Positions 52,087-62,435 are shown, counted from the stretch's first letter. The stretch is 63,408 nt of DNA from an uncultured Prevotella sp. (GCA_900316015.1 ONBG01000014.1:1-63408); one strand, 5' to 3'. Notes: generated by a model not told the origin, from the sequence alone. Numbers and translations are program-made.

Positions 52087-54156
52087 ATGAAAAAGAAAGT
52101 TTTAGCTTTGATCCTTCTCCTATGCGGGATTTTCGCGAATGTTTCAGGACAACAAAAGATAAACAAAGACTTAAGCATGACCAATACGGTTCATCAATTG
52201 AACCCAGTCGTCGTAACTGGAAATGGTCATCATGAATACCTAAAATCCTCGACAACTCCGGTCCATGTGATGACATCTCAAGACATCCACCAACAGGGTG
52301 TCAGCACATTCAGTGATGCACTTACCCACTTAATGCCAAATGTAGAGTTTATGCCGAATGCCATGGGATCTTATCTCCGGTTGAACGGCTTGGGTAACAA
52401 GTATGTGCTTATTCTGGTCAATGGAAAGAAATTAGTAGGTGATATCTCCGGCAATGTGGATATAGACAGAATCAACATGGGAGAGGTGAAACGAATAGAA
52501 GTGCTCAATGGTGCTGCCTCTTCTCTTTACGGAAGTGATGCCATCGGAGGCGTGATCAATATAATTACGGATCAGCCGAAGAGCGAACTGGTCAACGTCA
52601 CAGCAAGCTCGCGTTTCTCAGGGAAAGGGCAACAAACGACAAGTGCCAGCTTGAATATCAATTACAAGGGGTTCGGAAGTTATACGAACTTCAAGCATGA
52701 AGAAGCCGACAGCTACCGTAATAACCCATTAGAATATATAAAGGGCAATTCCGGAGACACCCAAGAGAACGTGGACCCGCTCTTCCTCGGATACCATACA
52801 AACGGGATCGGGCAACGTTTCACTTATTCTCCTTTTGCAGCCTTGTCCTTCTATGGGAGTGTCAATTATTCCTATAAGAAGACGGATCGCCCTCTCCCCG
52901 TTGAGGGAAAGGAAGGTGGATATACCTACGACCTGCGTTATAAGTCACTGCGTTTTGACGCCGGTGCGCAATATAAAATAACACCACGCAATTCCCTGCA
53001 ATTTGACTTTACAAGTGACAACTACCGCTACGGCTATGAGTATAACTCTGCCGCGACAGGGAATTATTACAACGGACTCTACGACATGAAGAAGAAACAG
53101 CAATATTATGAGACAGAACTGAAGAGCATCAACCATTTCACGACAAACTCGACAACCACATTCGGTCTTGACTGGCGTAATGATTTCTTGTTGGCAACTG
53201 CCGGAAGCACAGATAATCATGCCTATACGCAATCTGTATATGCTCAGCATGACATGCAAGTAATGCATAACCTACGTGCTACTTTTGGACTGCGTTATGA
53301 CAATCATGAAACGTTCGGAAGTAATTTCTCTCCCAAATTCGCAATGAATTATACTCCAGGCAATTTCAGTTTCCGCTTCAACTATGCCCGCGGCTTCCGT
53401 GCTCCAGGACTGGATGAACTCTACTATCATTATTATAAAGCAAAGATGGGTGGGAAGCCGGTTGTTACCTTCGGCAACAAGGACCTGGATCCGGAGACCA
53501 GCAATTACCTTTCCTTAAGTGCCAGTTACACAACGCAACGTTTCACTTTGACAGTGATGGGGTACTTGAACTTCATCAAGGATATGATCATTAAAGAGAA
53601 TCTTTCCATAGATGATGCTGCCAAAGAAATGCTGAAAAAAGAATTCCCTGATGATATCACCGATGCCACATTTAAAAAGCTTACTTACTATGGTCAATAT
53701 GTGAACAGTGACAAAGGGATTGTCAAGGGCTTAAATATTAATGTAAGCTATCTAATCACGAATGACTTGAACGTTACCGCCAACTATGCGTACACTTATG
53801 CACGCACGAAAACTGGAGGTGTGTGGAAAGTCCTCGACAGAAGTGTGAGAAACTCTGCTACAGCAGCTATCAATTATGGTCATTCATGGGGCGTTTATAC
53901 ATTGAATGCCAACTTGAACGCCCGTTTCCAGAGCTGCACTTACTTTAATGATTATGAGGATGCTCCTGGATATGGCACTGTAAACCTGAACACAACGCAT
54001 ACTTTCAAATTCAACAAGTACCTGACCTTGGAACCCAACCTGGGCATTGAAAACCTTTTTAATAAGGTGGACAAAAGAATAGATACCTCTACCCGCCGTT
54101 ACGCATTTCTCTCACCTGGTAGAGAGTTTGTCGTGGGAATGAAAGTCAAATTCTGA
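52087..54156 (+). CDS. TonB-dependent receptor for a metal complex or tetrapyrrole
   Basis: A 689-residue TonB-dependent outer-membrane receptor. Signal peptide (VSGQQ), TonB box-like NPVVVTGNGH, plug domain (VHVMTSQDIHQQGVSTFSDA, then LVNGKKLVGDISGN and EVLNGAASSLYGSDAIGGVI) and a barrel ending FVVGMKVKF. It has no CarboxypepD_reg domain and no SusD partner, so it is of the siderophore/heme/cobalamin type and not a glycan importer. The barrel motif NYARGFRAPGLDELYYHYYK resembles the FRAP region of heme receptors, although the downstream NPDL-like section reads NKDLDPET; heme, another metallated tetrapyrrole or a metal chelate are possible ligands. It is translationally tied to the genes on either side. 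Confidence 0.85.
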   Translation: MKKKVLALILLLCGIFANVSGQQKINKDLSMTNTVHQLNPVVVTGNGHHEYLKSSTTPVHVMTSQDIHQQGVSTFSDALTHLMPNVEFMPNAMGSYLRLNGLGNKYVLILVNGKKLVGDISGNVDIDRINMGEVKRIEVLNGAASSLYGSDAIGGVINIITDQPKSELVNVTASSRFSGKGQQTTSASLNINYKGFGSYTNFKHEEADSYRNNPLEYIKGNSGDTQENVDPLFLGYHTNGIGQRFTYSPFAALSFYGSVNYSYKKTDRPLPVEGKEGGYTYDLRYKSLRFDAGAQYKITPRNSLQFDFTSDNYRYGYEYNSAATGNYYNGLYDMKKKQQYYETELKSINHFTTNSTTTFGLDWRNDFLLATAGSTDNHAYTQSVYAQHDMQVMHNLRATFGLRYDNHETFGSNFSPKFAMNYTPGNFSFRFNYARGFRAPGLDELYYHYYKAKMGGKPVVTFGNKDLDPETSNYLSLSASYTTQRFTLTVMGYLNFIKDMIIKENLSIDDAAKEMLKKEFPDDITDATFKKLTYYGQYVNSDKGIVKGLNINVSYLITNDLNVTANYAYTYARTKTGGVWKVLDRSVRNSATAAINYGHSWGVYTLNANLNARFQSCTYFNDYEDAPGYGTVNLNTTHTFKFNKYLTLEPNLGIENLFNKVDKRIDTSTRRYAFLSPGREFVVGMKVKF

Positions 54157-55616
54157 TGCAAACGTTCAGCATGAAAAGATGGTTTAGAAAATATCATAAA
54201 TGGGTTGGCTTAGTGCTAACCCCTTTTATCATCCTATTTTGCGTTTCTGGCATCATTCTCAACCATCGCCAGGCTTTTTCATCATACGATATCAGTCGGG
54301 CGTGGATGCCAGAAAATTATGCTTTCCACAATTACAATAATGGGATCATCAGGGGCGTCATCACTACTCATCAAGGCAACATTTTCGCTTATGGGATTGC
54401 AGGGGTCTGGAAGACAGACTCTTGCTTCTCCCATTTCACGGAATATAACCATGGTTTTCCGAAAGGGGTGGACAACCGTAGGATCCTGAATATGACAGAG
54501 ACTGCAGACCATCACCTATGGTGCGTCACACCCTATGCTGTTTACCAAATGGATAACTCTGGGAAATGGCTTCTTGCCTACGAGAGTCACACCGAATTGG
54601 AAGACATGACCACACGTGGTGATTCTTTGCTCATTCTTTCCCGCTCTGAAGTTTTGATTTCTCGCCCTCCATATCAACACTTTATGCCTCATGCGCTCCT
54701 ACCTCCTAACAAGCATTCTGTACGTAAAGTGAATATTCTCTCTATGGTCAGGAAACTGCACAGCGGAGAGCTATTCGGCTTAGGCGGGCGCCTTTTTATG
54801 GATTTGATGGCAGTAGTCATGATCATCTTATGTATAACGGGAATCATCTTTACAGTCTTAAAGTCTTCTATACGCCATTCCTCTCCCCGGCATATAGCGC
54901 GCAAGGCACGGCAAATGAAAGTCGATCTTGCTTGGCATAATCGATTAGGACGATATCTGATCCTTTTCCTTTTATGGATAACTGTCACCGGTATCTGCCT
55001 GAGAGCCCCCATGTCAACGATGCTCAAGAAAGTAAATTTATCGAATCTTTCCTCTGGAGTGATCAGGAATCCCTACCAAGATCAGCTGAGAGGCATCCGG
55101 TGGGATCCTCTTACATCTCAATGGTTGTTGATGACTACTAAAAAGATCTACCACATGAAGGACTTGGACTCTCCCCCTCAGGCGTTTCCCCATCAACCAA
55201 AGATGAGCTCCATGGGAATTACGGTTTTCCAGTGCATGGACCACACTTGGCTAATTGGATCGCTAAGCGGGCTCTATCAGTTCAACACCATGACAGGAGA
55301 AGTCAAGGGTTATCCTCTGCCATCCATTCATCATGCCCAAGTAAGCAAAGGACCGTCTATTGTAGGGTTTTGTCGCCTTCGTCATCATTCTTTTATCTTT
55401 GAGAAACGATCAGGAGTGCATCCCCGTCTCCCCAAGATGCCAGAGACATTGAAAAGACAGCCAATCTCCCTATGGAATGTTGCCGTTGAAATTCATACAG
55501 GAAGAATCTTTGCCGCATTCCTAAAAAAAGCCGTTTCTGGATATGTCCCTGTATGCGGACTTTTGTTGGTCATTCTCCTCATTACCGGATGGAAAGTGGG
55601 CAAAAGGAAAAGGTAA
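54156..55616 (+). CDS. PepSY-associated inner-membrane protein
   Basis: A 486-residue PepSY-TM family protein. The first membrane helix follows WFRKYHKWVGLVLTPFIILF, with HKWVG typical of the family; a periplasmic domain of about 170 residues follows, then helices around LMAVVMIILCITGIIFTVLK and LGRYLILFLLWITVTGICL (with HNRLGRY), another periplasmic region and a final helix near LLLVILLITGWKVG. Members of this family accompany siderophore and heme receptors and some reduce iron in the periplasm. Conserved His residues in the helix starts could bind heme. Its ATG at 54156 overlaps the receptor stop by one base, so translation is coupled. An in-frame ATG at 54171 is an alternative. Confidence 0.82.
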   Translation: MQTFSMKRWFRKYHKWVGLVLTPFIILFCVSGIILNHRQAFSSYDISRAWMPENYAFHNYNNGIIRGVITTHQGNIFAYGIAGVWKTDSCFSHFTEYNHGFPKGVDNRRILNMTETADHHLWCVTPYAVYQMDNSGKWLLAYESHTELEDMTTRGDSLLILSRSEVLISRPPYQHFMPHALLPPNKHSVRKVNILSMVRKLHSGELFGLGGRLFMDLMAVVMIILCITGIIFTVLKSSIRHSSPRHIARKARQMKVDLAWHNRLGRYLILFLLWITVTGICLRAPMSTMLKKVNLSNLSSGVIRNPYQDQLRGIRWDPLTSQWLLMTTKKIYHMKDLDSPPQAFPHQPKMSSMGITVFQCMDHTWLIGSLSGLYQFNTMTGEVKGYPLPSIHHAQVSKGPSIVGFCRLRHHSFIFEKRSGVHPRLPKMPETLKRQPISLWNVAVEIHTGRIFAAFLKKAVSGYVPVCGLLLVILLITGWKVGKRKR

Positions 55617-55802
55617 CTCATGGATGGCATCATCATTAAGCGAATAATGCAGACCTCATCTGGCCAACGATGAATCAGGAACCGTTGAGGATCAATTTGG
55701 AACCTTAGAGATGATGCATGCCTAAAGATGGCTACTACAGCAACCGCGGTAAAGCGTGCTCATATGTAACCCCACTATGAAAATCATATTACGACAATCA
55801 TG

Positions 55803-55832
55803 TTGATAATTGCAAAAAAATGTTTATCTTTG
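55803..55832 (+). promoter_or_regulatory. Promoter of the second ECF sigma gene
   Basis: TTG at 55803-55805, a 19-nt spacer and TATCTTTG at 55825-55832 fit the consensus; the ATG at 55864 is 31 bp downstream. The rest of the 247-bp gap (55617-55863) shows only two GGAACC words 21 bp apart and no gene. Confidence 0.7.
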
Positions 55833-55863
55833 CATTCACCAATGATCTTGAAGTAATATATTT

Positions 55864-56430
55864 ATGGATAAGTTTACAAATAGCACTTTTAAGAAGTTAG
55901 CTCTTGCTGATGGCAACGAGGTAGCTTTTGATGCATTGTTTGTAGAGTACTATCCTAAGGTATTACAGTTTGCAATGCGTTTTTGCCATGATAAGAGCGA
56001 GGCAGAAAACATTGTCCAGGACCTATTTATGGAACTATGGATCAAGCGAGAACGCTTCTCAAAAATTGAGAATCTTGATAACTATTTATTCATTTCTGCT
56101 CGCAATGCGGCGATACGTTGTGTAAAGCAATCACTGATGCATTGTGAGCATGAGTTGGCTACAGACATTCAAGCCAACGATATGTCCGGCGACTTGAAGA
56201 TGTGTTACGACGAACTTTATAATTTTATTTTTCGTGAGATAGACTCAATGCCTGAGCAGCGTCGGCGTGTGTTCATCATGAGCCGTGTTGATGGACTGAG
56301 CAATGCAGACATTGCACAGCGTCTCGGTATTAGCAAGCGTACCGTCGAAACACATATATCAGCTGCTCTTACCCATTTGCGCAAGTTATTGCCATTACTC
56401 TCGATATTAACACTACTTAACTATCGGTAA
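55864..56430 (+). CDS. ECF-type sigma-70 factor of the SusCD locus
   Basis: A 188-residue ECF sigma factor. Region 2 shows in FDALFVEYYPKVLQFAMRF and ENIVQDLFMELWIKRERF, and region 4 in LSNADIAQRLGISKRTVETH. It is followed after 52 nt by FecR, then SusC with an STN domain, then SusD. This is the standard trans-envelope signalling locus of Bacteroidales, in which ligand uptake by SusC releases the sigma factor from FecR and raises expression of the locus. Targets probably include the SusC promoter. Confidence 0.92.
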   Translation: MDKFTNSTFKKLALADGNEVAFDALFVEYYPKVLQFAMRFCHDKSEAENIVQDLFMELWIKRERFSKIENLDNYLFISARNAAIRCVKQSLMHCEHELATDIQANDMSGDLKMCYDELYNFIFREIDSMPEQRRRVFIMSRVDGLSNADIAQRLGISKRTVETHISAALTHLRKLLPLLSILTLLNYR

Positions 56431-56482
56431 CTACGTGTGGTTTATGTCTTTTTTCTCTTTTAAGAGAGAACCATAAACCATT

Positions 56483-57397
56483 ATGCAATCAGATTATACA
56501 AAATATTCAGAATTTACATCTAAAGACGAAGCTTTGCGTCGGTTGTGGAATAAAGAGGTGTCAGACATATCAGAGCAAGAGATATCAGATGCACTTGGAA
56601 TTTTCCGCTCCCGGCGTTATGCTTATAGTCGTGCAAAACGTCGCAAGATGCGTGTACTGAACATCATAAAATATGCGGCGTTACTCCTTGCGCCTATTGT
56701 TACAGCTTTTTTAGTCTGGTACTATTCTGCAGAATATTATGGACAAGAGACGGAGTTGACGCAATATTATGTGCCTACTGGAAGAATGGATAGTCTGATA
56801 TTGTCGGACAACACTTGCGTCAAGCTCGATGCTGGCACGTCAATCATTTATCCAACCCACTTCAGCAGTCACACTCTCAACAGAAATGTATACGTGAATG
56901 GTCGTTGTCATTTTATCGTTAGCAAGGATCCTATGCATCCATTTGTAGTGAATATGTATAATTTGAAGGTGAAGGTTTTAGGTACACACTTCAGTATCGA
57001 ATCATACAATGAGGACGACCAAATCAAGGTAACGCTGGAAGAAGGTCTTGTCGAAGTATTCGACAACAAGCAAGCGATAATGCTCCACCCCAATGAACAG
57101 TTGGTTTACAATCGCAAGGATGGTACCATGCAAAAGGGTCGTATTGACGCATTGGCTTATAACTCATGGGTAGAAGGCAATGTCGATTTTGCCTCGCAAC
57201 CACTCTCTGTAATCATTAAAACCTTGGAACGCAGGTATGGGGTGAAATTCTCCGTAGATAAGAATATTAATCTCAACCGTTGCTACACCATGAACTTCAG
57301 AAAGGGAGAATCGATCGAACGCGTTCTCAAAGTTCTGTCAATGATCTCTGGGAACATACGATATAGTAAGAATGGCAACATGATTCAACTTTATTGA
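56483..57397 (+). CDS. FecR-family anti-sigma factor of the SusCD locus
   Basis: A 304-residue FecR-like protein with a short cytoplasmic N terminus, one membrane helix (about 57-76, IKYAALLLAPIVTAFLVWYY), the FecR domain (LSDNTCVKLDAGTSIIYPTH, then GRCHFIVSKDPMHPFVV) and a C-terminal domain (YNSWVEGNVDFASQPLSVII, then RRYGVKFSV) that would bind the STN domain of the SusC encoded 40 nt downstream. It keeps the preceding sigma factor inactive until signalled. The cognate partner is obvious here, in contrast to the pair near the sulfatases. Confidence 0.9.
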   Translation: MQSDYTKYSEFTSKDEALRRLWNKEVSDISEQEISDALGIFRSRRYAYSRAKRRKMRVLNIIKYAALLLAPIVTAFLVWYYSAEYYGQETELTQYYVPTGRMDSLILSDNTCVKLDAGTSIIYPTHFSSHTLNRNVYVNGRCHFIVSKDPMHPFVVNMYNLKVKVLGTHFSIESYNEDDQIKVTLEEGLVEVFDNKQAIMLHPNEQLVYNRKDGTMQKGRIDALAYNSWVEGNVDFASQPLSVIIKTLERRYGVKFSVDKNINLNRCYTMNFRKGESIERVLKVLSMISGNIRYSKNGNMIQLY

Positions 57398-57437
57398 TAC
57401 TTTATATTCACCATATTTTAAACTAACCCAAACAACA

Positions 57438-60400
57438 ATGAAGAACTTATTAAACAAAAAGACTGTAGCCACACTCACGCTATGCTTGTCGATGTCGGCG
57501 ACAGTGCTCGGACAAAATCAGGTGATTCATCTGCAACAGACTAAGACCTCTGTTTCCTCGATTATCAAGGCAATTCGGAAACAGACCCAGATGTCGGTAG
57601 ACTTTTCACAGAACACCATCAATCTTAACAAAACAGTGAACTTGAAGTCAAAATCGATATCGCTTGGCGAAGCTATGAATCAGATTTTAAGTGGCAACGG
57701 CGACCTATCCTATAAAATTGTCGACCGCCATATCATTATCTTGAAGGGAAATAACACGCAACAAATAAAGAAGGCCCCAGATCGTGGAGCCAAATTTAAA
57801 ATGAATGGTTGTGTGCTTGATCCAAATGGCGACCCGATCATAGGCGCCTCCGTGTTTGAGAAAGGAACCAAGAATGGTACCGTTACAGATATTAATGGCA
57901 ATTATACCTTAATCTCAAACAATGAAAGTCCCACCTTAGAGATCTCTTATATAGGATTTATCACACAACAAGTAAAAGCCCGTAATGGTGTTATCACAAA
58001 TATCACCATGAAGGAGAATGCCCAGAATCTTGAGGAACTTGTAGTTGTCGGATATGGATCACAGAAAAAAGAGAATCTAACAGGATCTGTATCGTCTGTA
58101 TCAAGCAAGGAACTGGAATCACGTCCAATTACATCGGTAAAAGCGGGTATACAAGGACTTGTTCCTGGCTTGCAAGTTACCAATAGTCAGGGACGACCTG
58201 GTGAGGATAACACATCCATGATTGTACGTGGTGTGGGTACTCTTAATAATGCTTCGCCCTATATCCTCATTGATGGTGTTGAAAGTGGCACCATGAGTGC
58301 AATAGACCCTAATGACGTGGAATCAATCTCAGTACTGAAAGACGCAGCCTCTGCTGCCATTTATGGTTCTAAGGCCGCCAATGGAGTCATCTTGATTACC
58401 ACAAAGCGCGGAAAGTCAGGTAAGCCTACAGTCAATTACAATGGTACCGTGGGCTGGCAGGCAGCAACAGGATATGTGAAGCGGATGCATGCTGCAGACG
58501 CTGCAGAATATCTAAACAAGGCATTATTGGCAAGTGGTAAGAGTGCAAGGTTCCTTCCCGAAGACATCGAAAAGTTCCGTGATGGAAGCGATCCGTATGG
58601 ACATCCTGATACTGACTGGCAAGACTTAGCTTATCAAGGCAATGGATTCATGCACCAACACAGTGCTAGCGTGAACGGTGGCAATGACAATGCAAGTTAT
58701 ATGTTGTCAGCAGGGTACCTCAACCAGAATGGCATTATGAAGCATAGCAACCGTGAGCAGTTCAATCTACGCTCAAATGTTGATGTGAAATTATCGAATA
58801 AGTTCTCTGTTCACACAAGTTTGGCTTATATCAATAACAAATATGAAGATCCAACAAACTCATATGTTGGCGGAGGTTCTGATCAGATCATTCGACAAGT
58901 GAATCTTTTTGCGCCGTGGGTTCCCTATAAGAACGAAGATGGGACTTATGGAACACTAGGTGATGGAAACCCTATCGCATGGATCGACCTTGACCAGACC
59001 ATCAAACGTCGTCATCAGAACTTTACGGGTATACTGTCCATTGATTACCAGATACTGAAACAACTGAAGTTTACAGCGAAGGGAGCTTATATTTCCCAAT
59101 GGGAGTCAACCGATGACTTTATGAAGGATATACAATACAATCCAAGCAAATATCACGGACCCAACTCACTCAACTCCCGTCGGTACTCGTGGAACCGCCC
59201 GTCACTCGACCTCCTTCTTAATTATAACCAGAGTTTTGGTAAGCACAATCTCAAAGGATTAGCAGGTTACCATCTCGAGAAATTCAATTATGATGAGCTA
59301 CGTGCATATCGCAACAGCTTCCCCAATAACGAACTCACCGACATGAACGCTGGAACATCATCGTCACAGACGAACTCGGGATATACACGTGAATTGGCAA
59401 TGATGTCGTATTTTGGGCGCATGAATTACGACTATGCAGGACGCTATCTGTTTGAGGCTAACTTCCGTGCTGACGCATCTTCACGCTTTGCCCCTGGTAA
59501 TCATTGGGGATATTATCCATCGTTCTCCGCTGGATGGCGTATCAGTGAGGAAAACTTTATGGAATCGTCGCGCTCTTGGTTGCAAAATCTCAAGCTACGC
59601 GCATCATGGGGAGAACTTGGCAATCAGGATGCTCTCAGCGACTATTATCCATGGCTTGCTACATACAATGTCGGCATAAACTACCCATTTGGTGGACAGT
59701 TAGAATCTGGTGTCGCACAGACCTCACAGAAGCTCTCTACCATCTCTTGGGAGAAGACGACGACATGGGGAATTGGACTTGACGTAATGCTCTTTAACTA
59801 CATTGATTTTACAATTGATTACTACAACCGTAAGACCACTGGTATTATCATGTCTGTACCCGTTCCTGGGTCTTATGGGCTTAGTGCTTACAAGGACAAT
59901 GTCGGTGCCATGCGCAACAGTGGCATAGAAATATCTCTCGGTTTCCATAAACGTTGGGGCGATTGGGGTATCCATGCTACTGGCAACTTTGCCTACAACA
60001 AAAATAAGGTACTCAACTTAGGAGGTGTTACAGAACAAATCGATTCTTACCTGATCAACCGCGTAGGCGAACCTTACCTGTCATTCTATGGATATGTATG
60101 TGATGGAATGTTCCGTACTCAGGAAGAGGCCGATGCCTATACCAAGGAATATGGAAACCCATTTGGGACATCAAAGATTTTTAAGGCAGGCGACCTTCGT
60201 TATAAGGACGTGGACGGCGATGGCAAACTAACTTCCAAAGACCGTACGACAATTGGCACATCACAACCGAAGTTTACATATGGCTTTAATCTGGCTCCAT
60301 CTTGGAAGAATCTCGACATATCAATGCTCTTGCAAGGCGCACTGGGAGTGTATCGTTACTTCAATGGTGAAGTTTACGGCGATTTTACTGGCGACACCAT

Positions 60401-60752
60401 GCATCCATGCACGGCTTGGTTTGATGCCTTTGATGCCGAAACGAATCCTAATGGCAAGTTCCCACGCATTGCCGAAACAAGCAAGACAGCCAGCTATCCT
60501 AATACTGTGTCTTCCTATTGGGTAAAGCGTACGAATTATTTGCGTTTAAAGAACATCCAAGTGGGATACACCCTCCCCAAGCAGTGGCTCTCACATTTTG
60601 GTATCTCGAACCTGCGCGTATTCTATTCAGGTGAAAACCTCTTTAAGGTAGACAACCTTCCCATAAACATTGATCCAGAGTCGCCATCAGGACGTGGCTC
60701 ACACTATCCTCAAGTTAGCACTCATTCATTCGGTATTAATTTAACATTCTAA
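57438..60752 (+). CDS. SusC-like receptor with STN signalling domain
   Basis: An 1104-residue SusC-family TonB-dependent receptor. After the signal peptide (SATVLGQ) comes an STN domain (about 27-105, SVSSIIKAIRKQTQMSVDFS to IVDRHIIILKG), then a CarboxypepD_reg-like domain (FKMNGCVLDPNGDPIIGASV), the TonB-box-like LEELVVVGYGSQ, the plug (ILIDGVESGTMSAIDPNDVE) and the barrel ending FGINLTF. The STN domain allows it to signal through FecR. It partners the SusD encoded 12 nt downstream. The glycan is unknown; STN-type receptors in this phylum are often linked to host glycans such as mucin and N-glycans. Confidence 0.93.
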   Translation: MKNLLNKKTVATLTLCLSMSATVLGQNQVIHLQQTKTSVSSIIKAIRKQTQMSVDFSQNTINLNKTVNLKSKSISLGEAMNQILSGNGDLSYKIVDRHIIILKGNNTQQIKKAPDRGAKFKMNGCVLDPNGDPIIGASVFEKGTKNGTVTDINGNYTLISNNESPTLEISYIGFITQQVKARNGVITNITMKENAQNLEELVVVGYGSQKKENLTGSVSSVSSKELESRPITSVKAGIQGLVPGLQVTNSQGRPGEDNTSMIVRGVGTLNNASPYILIDGVESGTMSAIDPNDVESISVLKDAASAAIYGSKAANGVILITTKRGKSGKPTVNYNGTVGWQAATGYVKRMHAADAAEYLNKALLASGKSARFLPEDIEKFRDGSDPYGHPDTDWQDLAYQGNGFMHQHSASVNGGNDNASYMLSAGYLNQNGIMKHSNREQFNLRSNVDVKLSNKFSVHTSLAYINNKYEDPTNSYVGGGSDQIIRQVNLFAPWVPYKNEDGTYGTLGDGNPIAWIDLDQTIKRRHQNFTGILSIDYQILKQLKFTAKGAYISQWESTDDFMKDIQYNPSKYHGPNSLNSRRYSWNRPSLDLLLNYNQSFGKHNLKGLAGYHLEKFNYDELRAYRNSFPNNELTDMNAGTSSSQTNSGYTRELAMMSYFGRMNYDYAGRYLFEANFRADASSRFAPGNHWGYYPSFSAGWRISEENFMESSRSWLQNLKLRASWGELGNQDALSDYYPWLATYNVGINYPFGGQLESGVAQTSQKLSTISWEKTTTWGIGLDVMLFNYIDFTIDYYNRKTTGIIMSVPVPGSYGLSAYKDNVGAMRNSGIEISLGFHKRWGDWGIHATGNFAYNKNKVLNLGGVTEQIDSYLINRVGEPYLSFYGYVCDGMFRTQEEADAYTKEYGNPFGTSKIFKAGDLRYKDVDGDGKLTSKDRTTIGTSQPKFTYGFNLAPSWKNLDISMLLQGALGVYRYFNGEVYGDFTGDTMHPCTAWFDAFDAETNPNGKFPRIAETSKTASYPNTVSSYWVKRTNYLRLKNIQVGYTLPKQWLSHFGISNLRVFYSGENLFKVDNLPINIDPESPSGRGSHYPQVSTHSFGINLTF

Positions 60753-60764
60753 AGGATTGACATT

Positions 60765-62435
60765 ATGAAAACAAAATATTCTATTTTCGCACTTATGCTT
60801 GTCGGAGGCATACTTACATCATGCTCTGACTTTTTGGAAACAGCTCCAAAGGACGAACTCTCGCCCGCAACTTTCTGGAAGACCCAAACAGACGCAGAAA
60901 AGGCTGTTGTGGCTTGTTACCCCAGTTGGTGCAGCCCTGCCACAGGATCTTCAGAAGTATTCTTCGCTGACTGTATGTCGGATATTGCATATAGCCACAC
61001 GGGGTCAAGCAAATATAAATATGTAGGCAACGGCTCTATGTCACGTTCAAGTACAGTAGCATATTACAACTACTCAACCATACGCCGCTGTAATAACTTT
61101 CTTGCCAACATTGATCATGTGCAAGGAATTAGTGACGCTGTTAAAAAAGACTTGATGGGACAGGTACGCACAATACGCGCGTATCGTTACTTCCAGATGA
61201 ACTACTGGTTTGGCGGTGTTCCTCTTATCACCGACCTGCCACAGCTCGCTGAAGATGCCATGTTGCCACGAGACAGCGAAGAGAAAGTGAAACAGTTTGT
61301 ATATGACGAACTTGACCTGGCTGTAAATGAGTTAAACAAACGGCCTGCCACACGTGGTCGTATTGCCAAGGGTACTGCTCTCGCAATCAAAATGAGAGCT
61401 TCGTTATATTGGGGAGATCTCGATTTGGCTCTTCAAGCAGCCCGCGATATTCAGAATCTGGGAATGTACGAAATAGAAAAGAATTTGTCTTTCCTTGAAT
61501 TATTCAGCCTAAAGGGACGCGATTCTAAAGAAATCATCTGCTCCATGCAGCACCTGCCAACAACTTATGCGTTTTCTAATACCATCCGTTTATTCAACAA
61601 CGCTGATGGTGGATGGGCTTCATTCGTGCCAACTCAAAATCTTGTTGACATGTTCGAGATGAAGAATGGTTTAATGCCCAACGAAGAAGGATCTGGTTAT
61701 GACCCTACACACCCATTCGCCAATCGTGACCCACGTTTGAAGAACACAATCGTGTACTCTGGACAAGACTGGGTGGGATCTGATGGCAAGACACGTGTGT
61801 TCAACGGACTCGACAAGAAGATCAATGGAAAAACCAATTACGACTATTGGAACAAGGAAAACAACTCATCACATACGGGTATGATCTGGGCAAAATACAC
61901 AACACCAAGATCTCAATACTCGGCTTCGCTTGATGATGACGAACTATGCCCCATCCTTTTCAGATATGCAGAAGTATTGCTTACCATTGCCGAAATTAAT
62001 ATTGAGAAGAACCAAAATATTGATGAAGCCTTTAACTATATTGACGAGTTACGCCAACGTGGCGGACAGATAAAGGTTGACCGTGAGAAATATAACACGC
62101 AGGACAAACGCCGTGAACTGATACGACGCGAGCGTTGTATTGAATTGGCTGGGGAGGGACTGCGCCGTCCTGACCTGTTGCGTTGGCATGACAAGAATGG
62201 GAAAATGCTGGCTGAGACTGTTCTTAATGGCAAATGGTATCATGCAATTGGTACTGTCGACTATAGCGAACCCGATCCCGATCGACGTGCCATGATCATA
62301 GCACCAACTGCTGAAAATGAGGCAGAACGCACACTTGACAGACTTGTATTTAAGCCGTATATGCGCTATCTGCCAATACCAGACGCACAGCTTACTACCA
62401 ATCCTAACCTTACTCAGACAGAAGGGTATGATTAG
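60765..62435 (+). CDS. SusD-like surface lipoprotein
   Basis: A 556-residue SusD/RagB-family lipoprotein (lipobox LTSC, Cys20). N-terminal PATFWKTQTDAEKAVVACYP and the TPR-like region (VRTIRAYRYFQMNYWFGGVP) are typical, as is the C-terminal region YIDELRQRGGQIKVDREKYN, then RRELIRRERCIELAGEGLRR and YLPIPDAQLTTNPNLTQTEGYD given here in parts. It caps the SusC barrel and binds glycan at the surface. No glycosidase follows it on the same strand, so the enzymes of this locus must be encoded elsewhere or were lost. Confidence 0.92.
   Translation: MKTKYSIFALMLVGGILTSCSDFLETAPKDELSPATFWKTQTDAEKAVVACYPSWCSPATGSSEVFFADCMSDIAYSHTGSSKYKYVGNGSMSRSSTVAYYNYSTIRRCNNFLANIDHVQGISDAVKKDLMGQVRTIRAYRYFQMNYWFGGVPLITDLPQLAEDAMLPRDSEEKVKQFVYDELDLAVNELNKRPATRGRIAKGTALAIKMRASLYWGDLDLALQAARDIQNLGMYEIEKNLSFLELFSLKGRDSKEIICSMQHLPTTYAFSNTIRLFNNADGGWASFVPTQNLVDMFEMKNGLMPNEEGSGYDPTHPFANRDPRLKNTIVYSGQDWVGSDGKTRVFNGLDKKINGKTNYDYWNKENNSSHTGMIWAKYTTPRSQYSASLDDDELCPILFRYAEVLLTIAEINIEKNQNIDEAFNYIDELRQRGGQIKVDREKYNTQDKRRELIRRERCIELAGEGLRRPDLLRWHDKNGKMLAETVLNGKWYHAIGTVDYSEPDPDRRAMIIAPTAENEAERTLDRLVFKPYMRYLPIPDAQLTTNPNLTQTEGYD

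Noticed and set aside
55678-55720. Tandem repeat of the type seen at 12983
   Set aside because: Only two GGAACC words 21 bp apart; the rest does not match.
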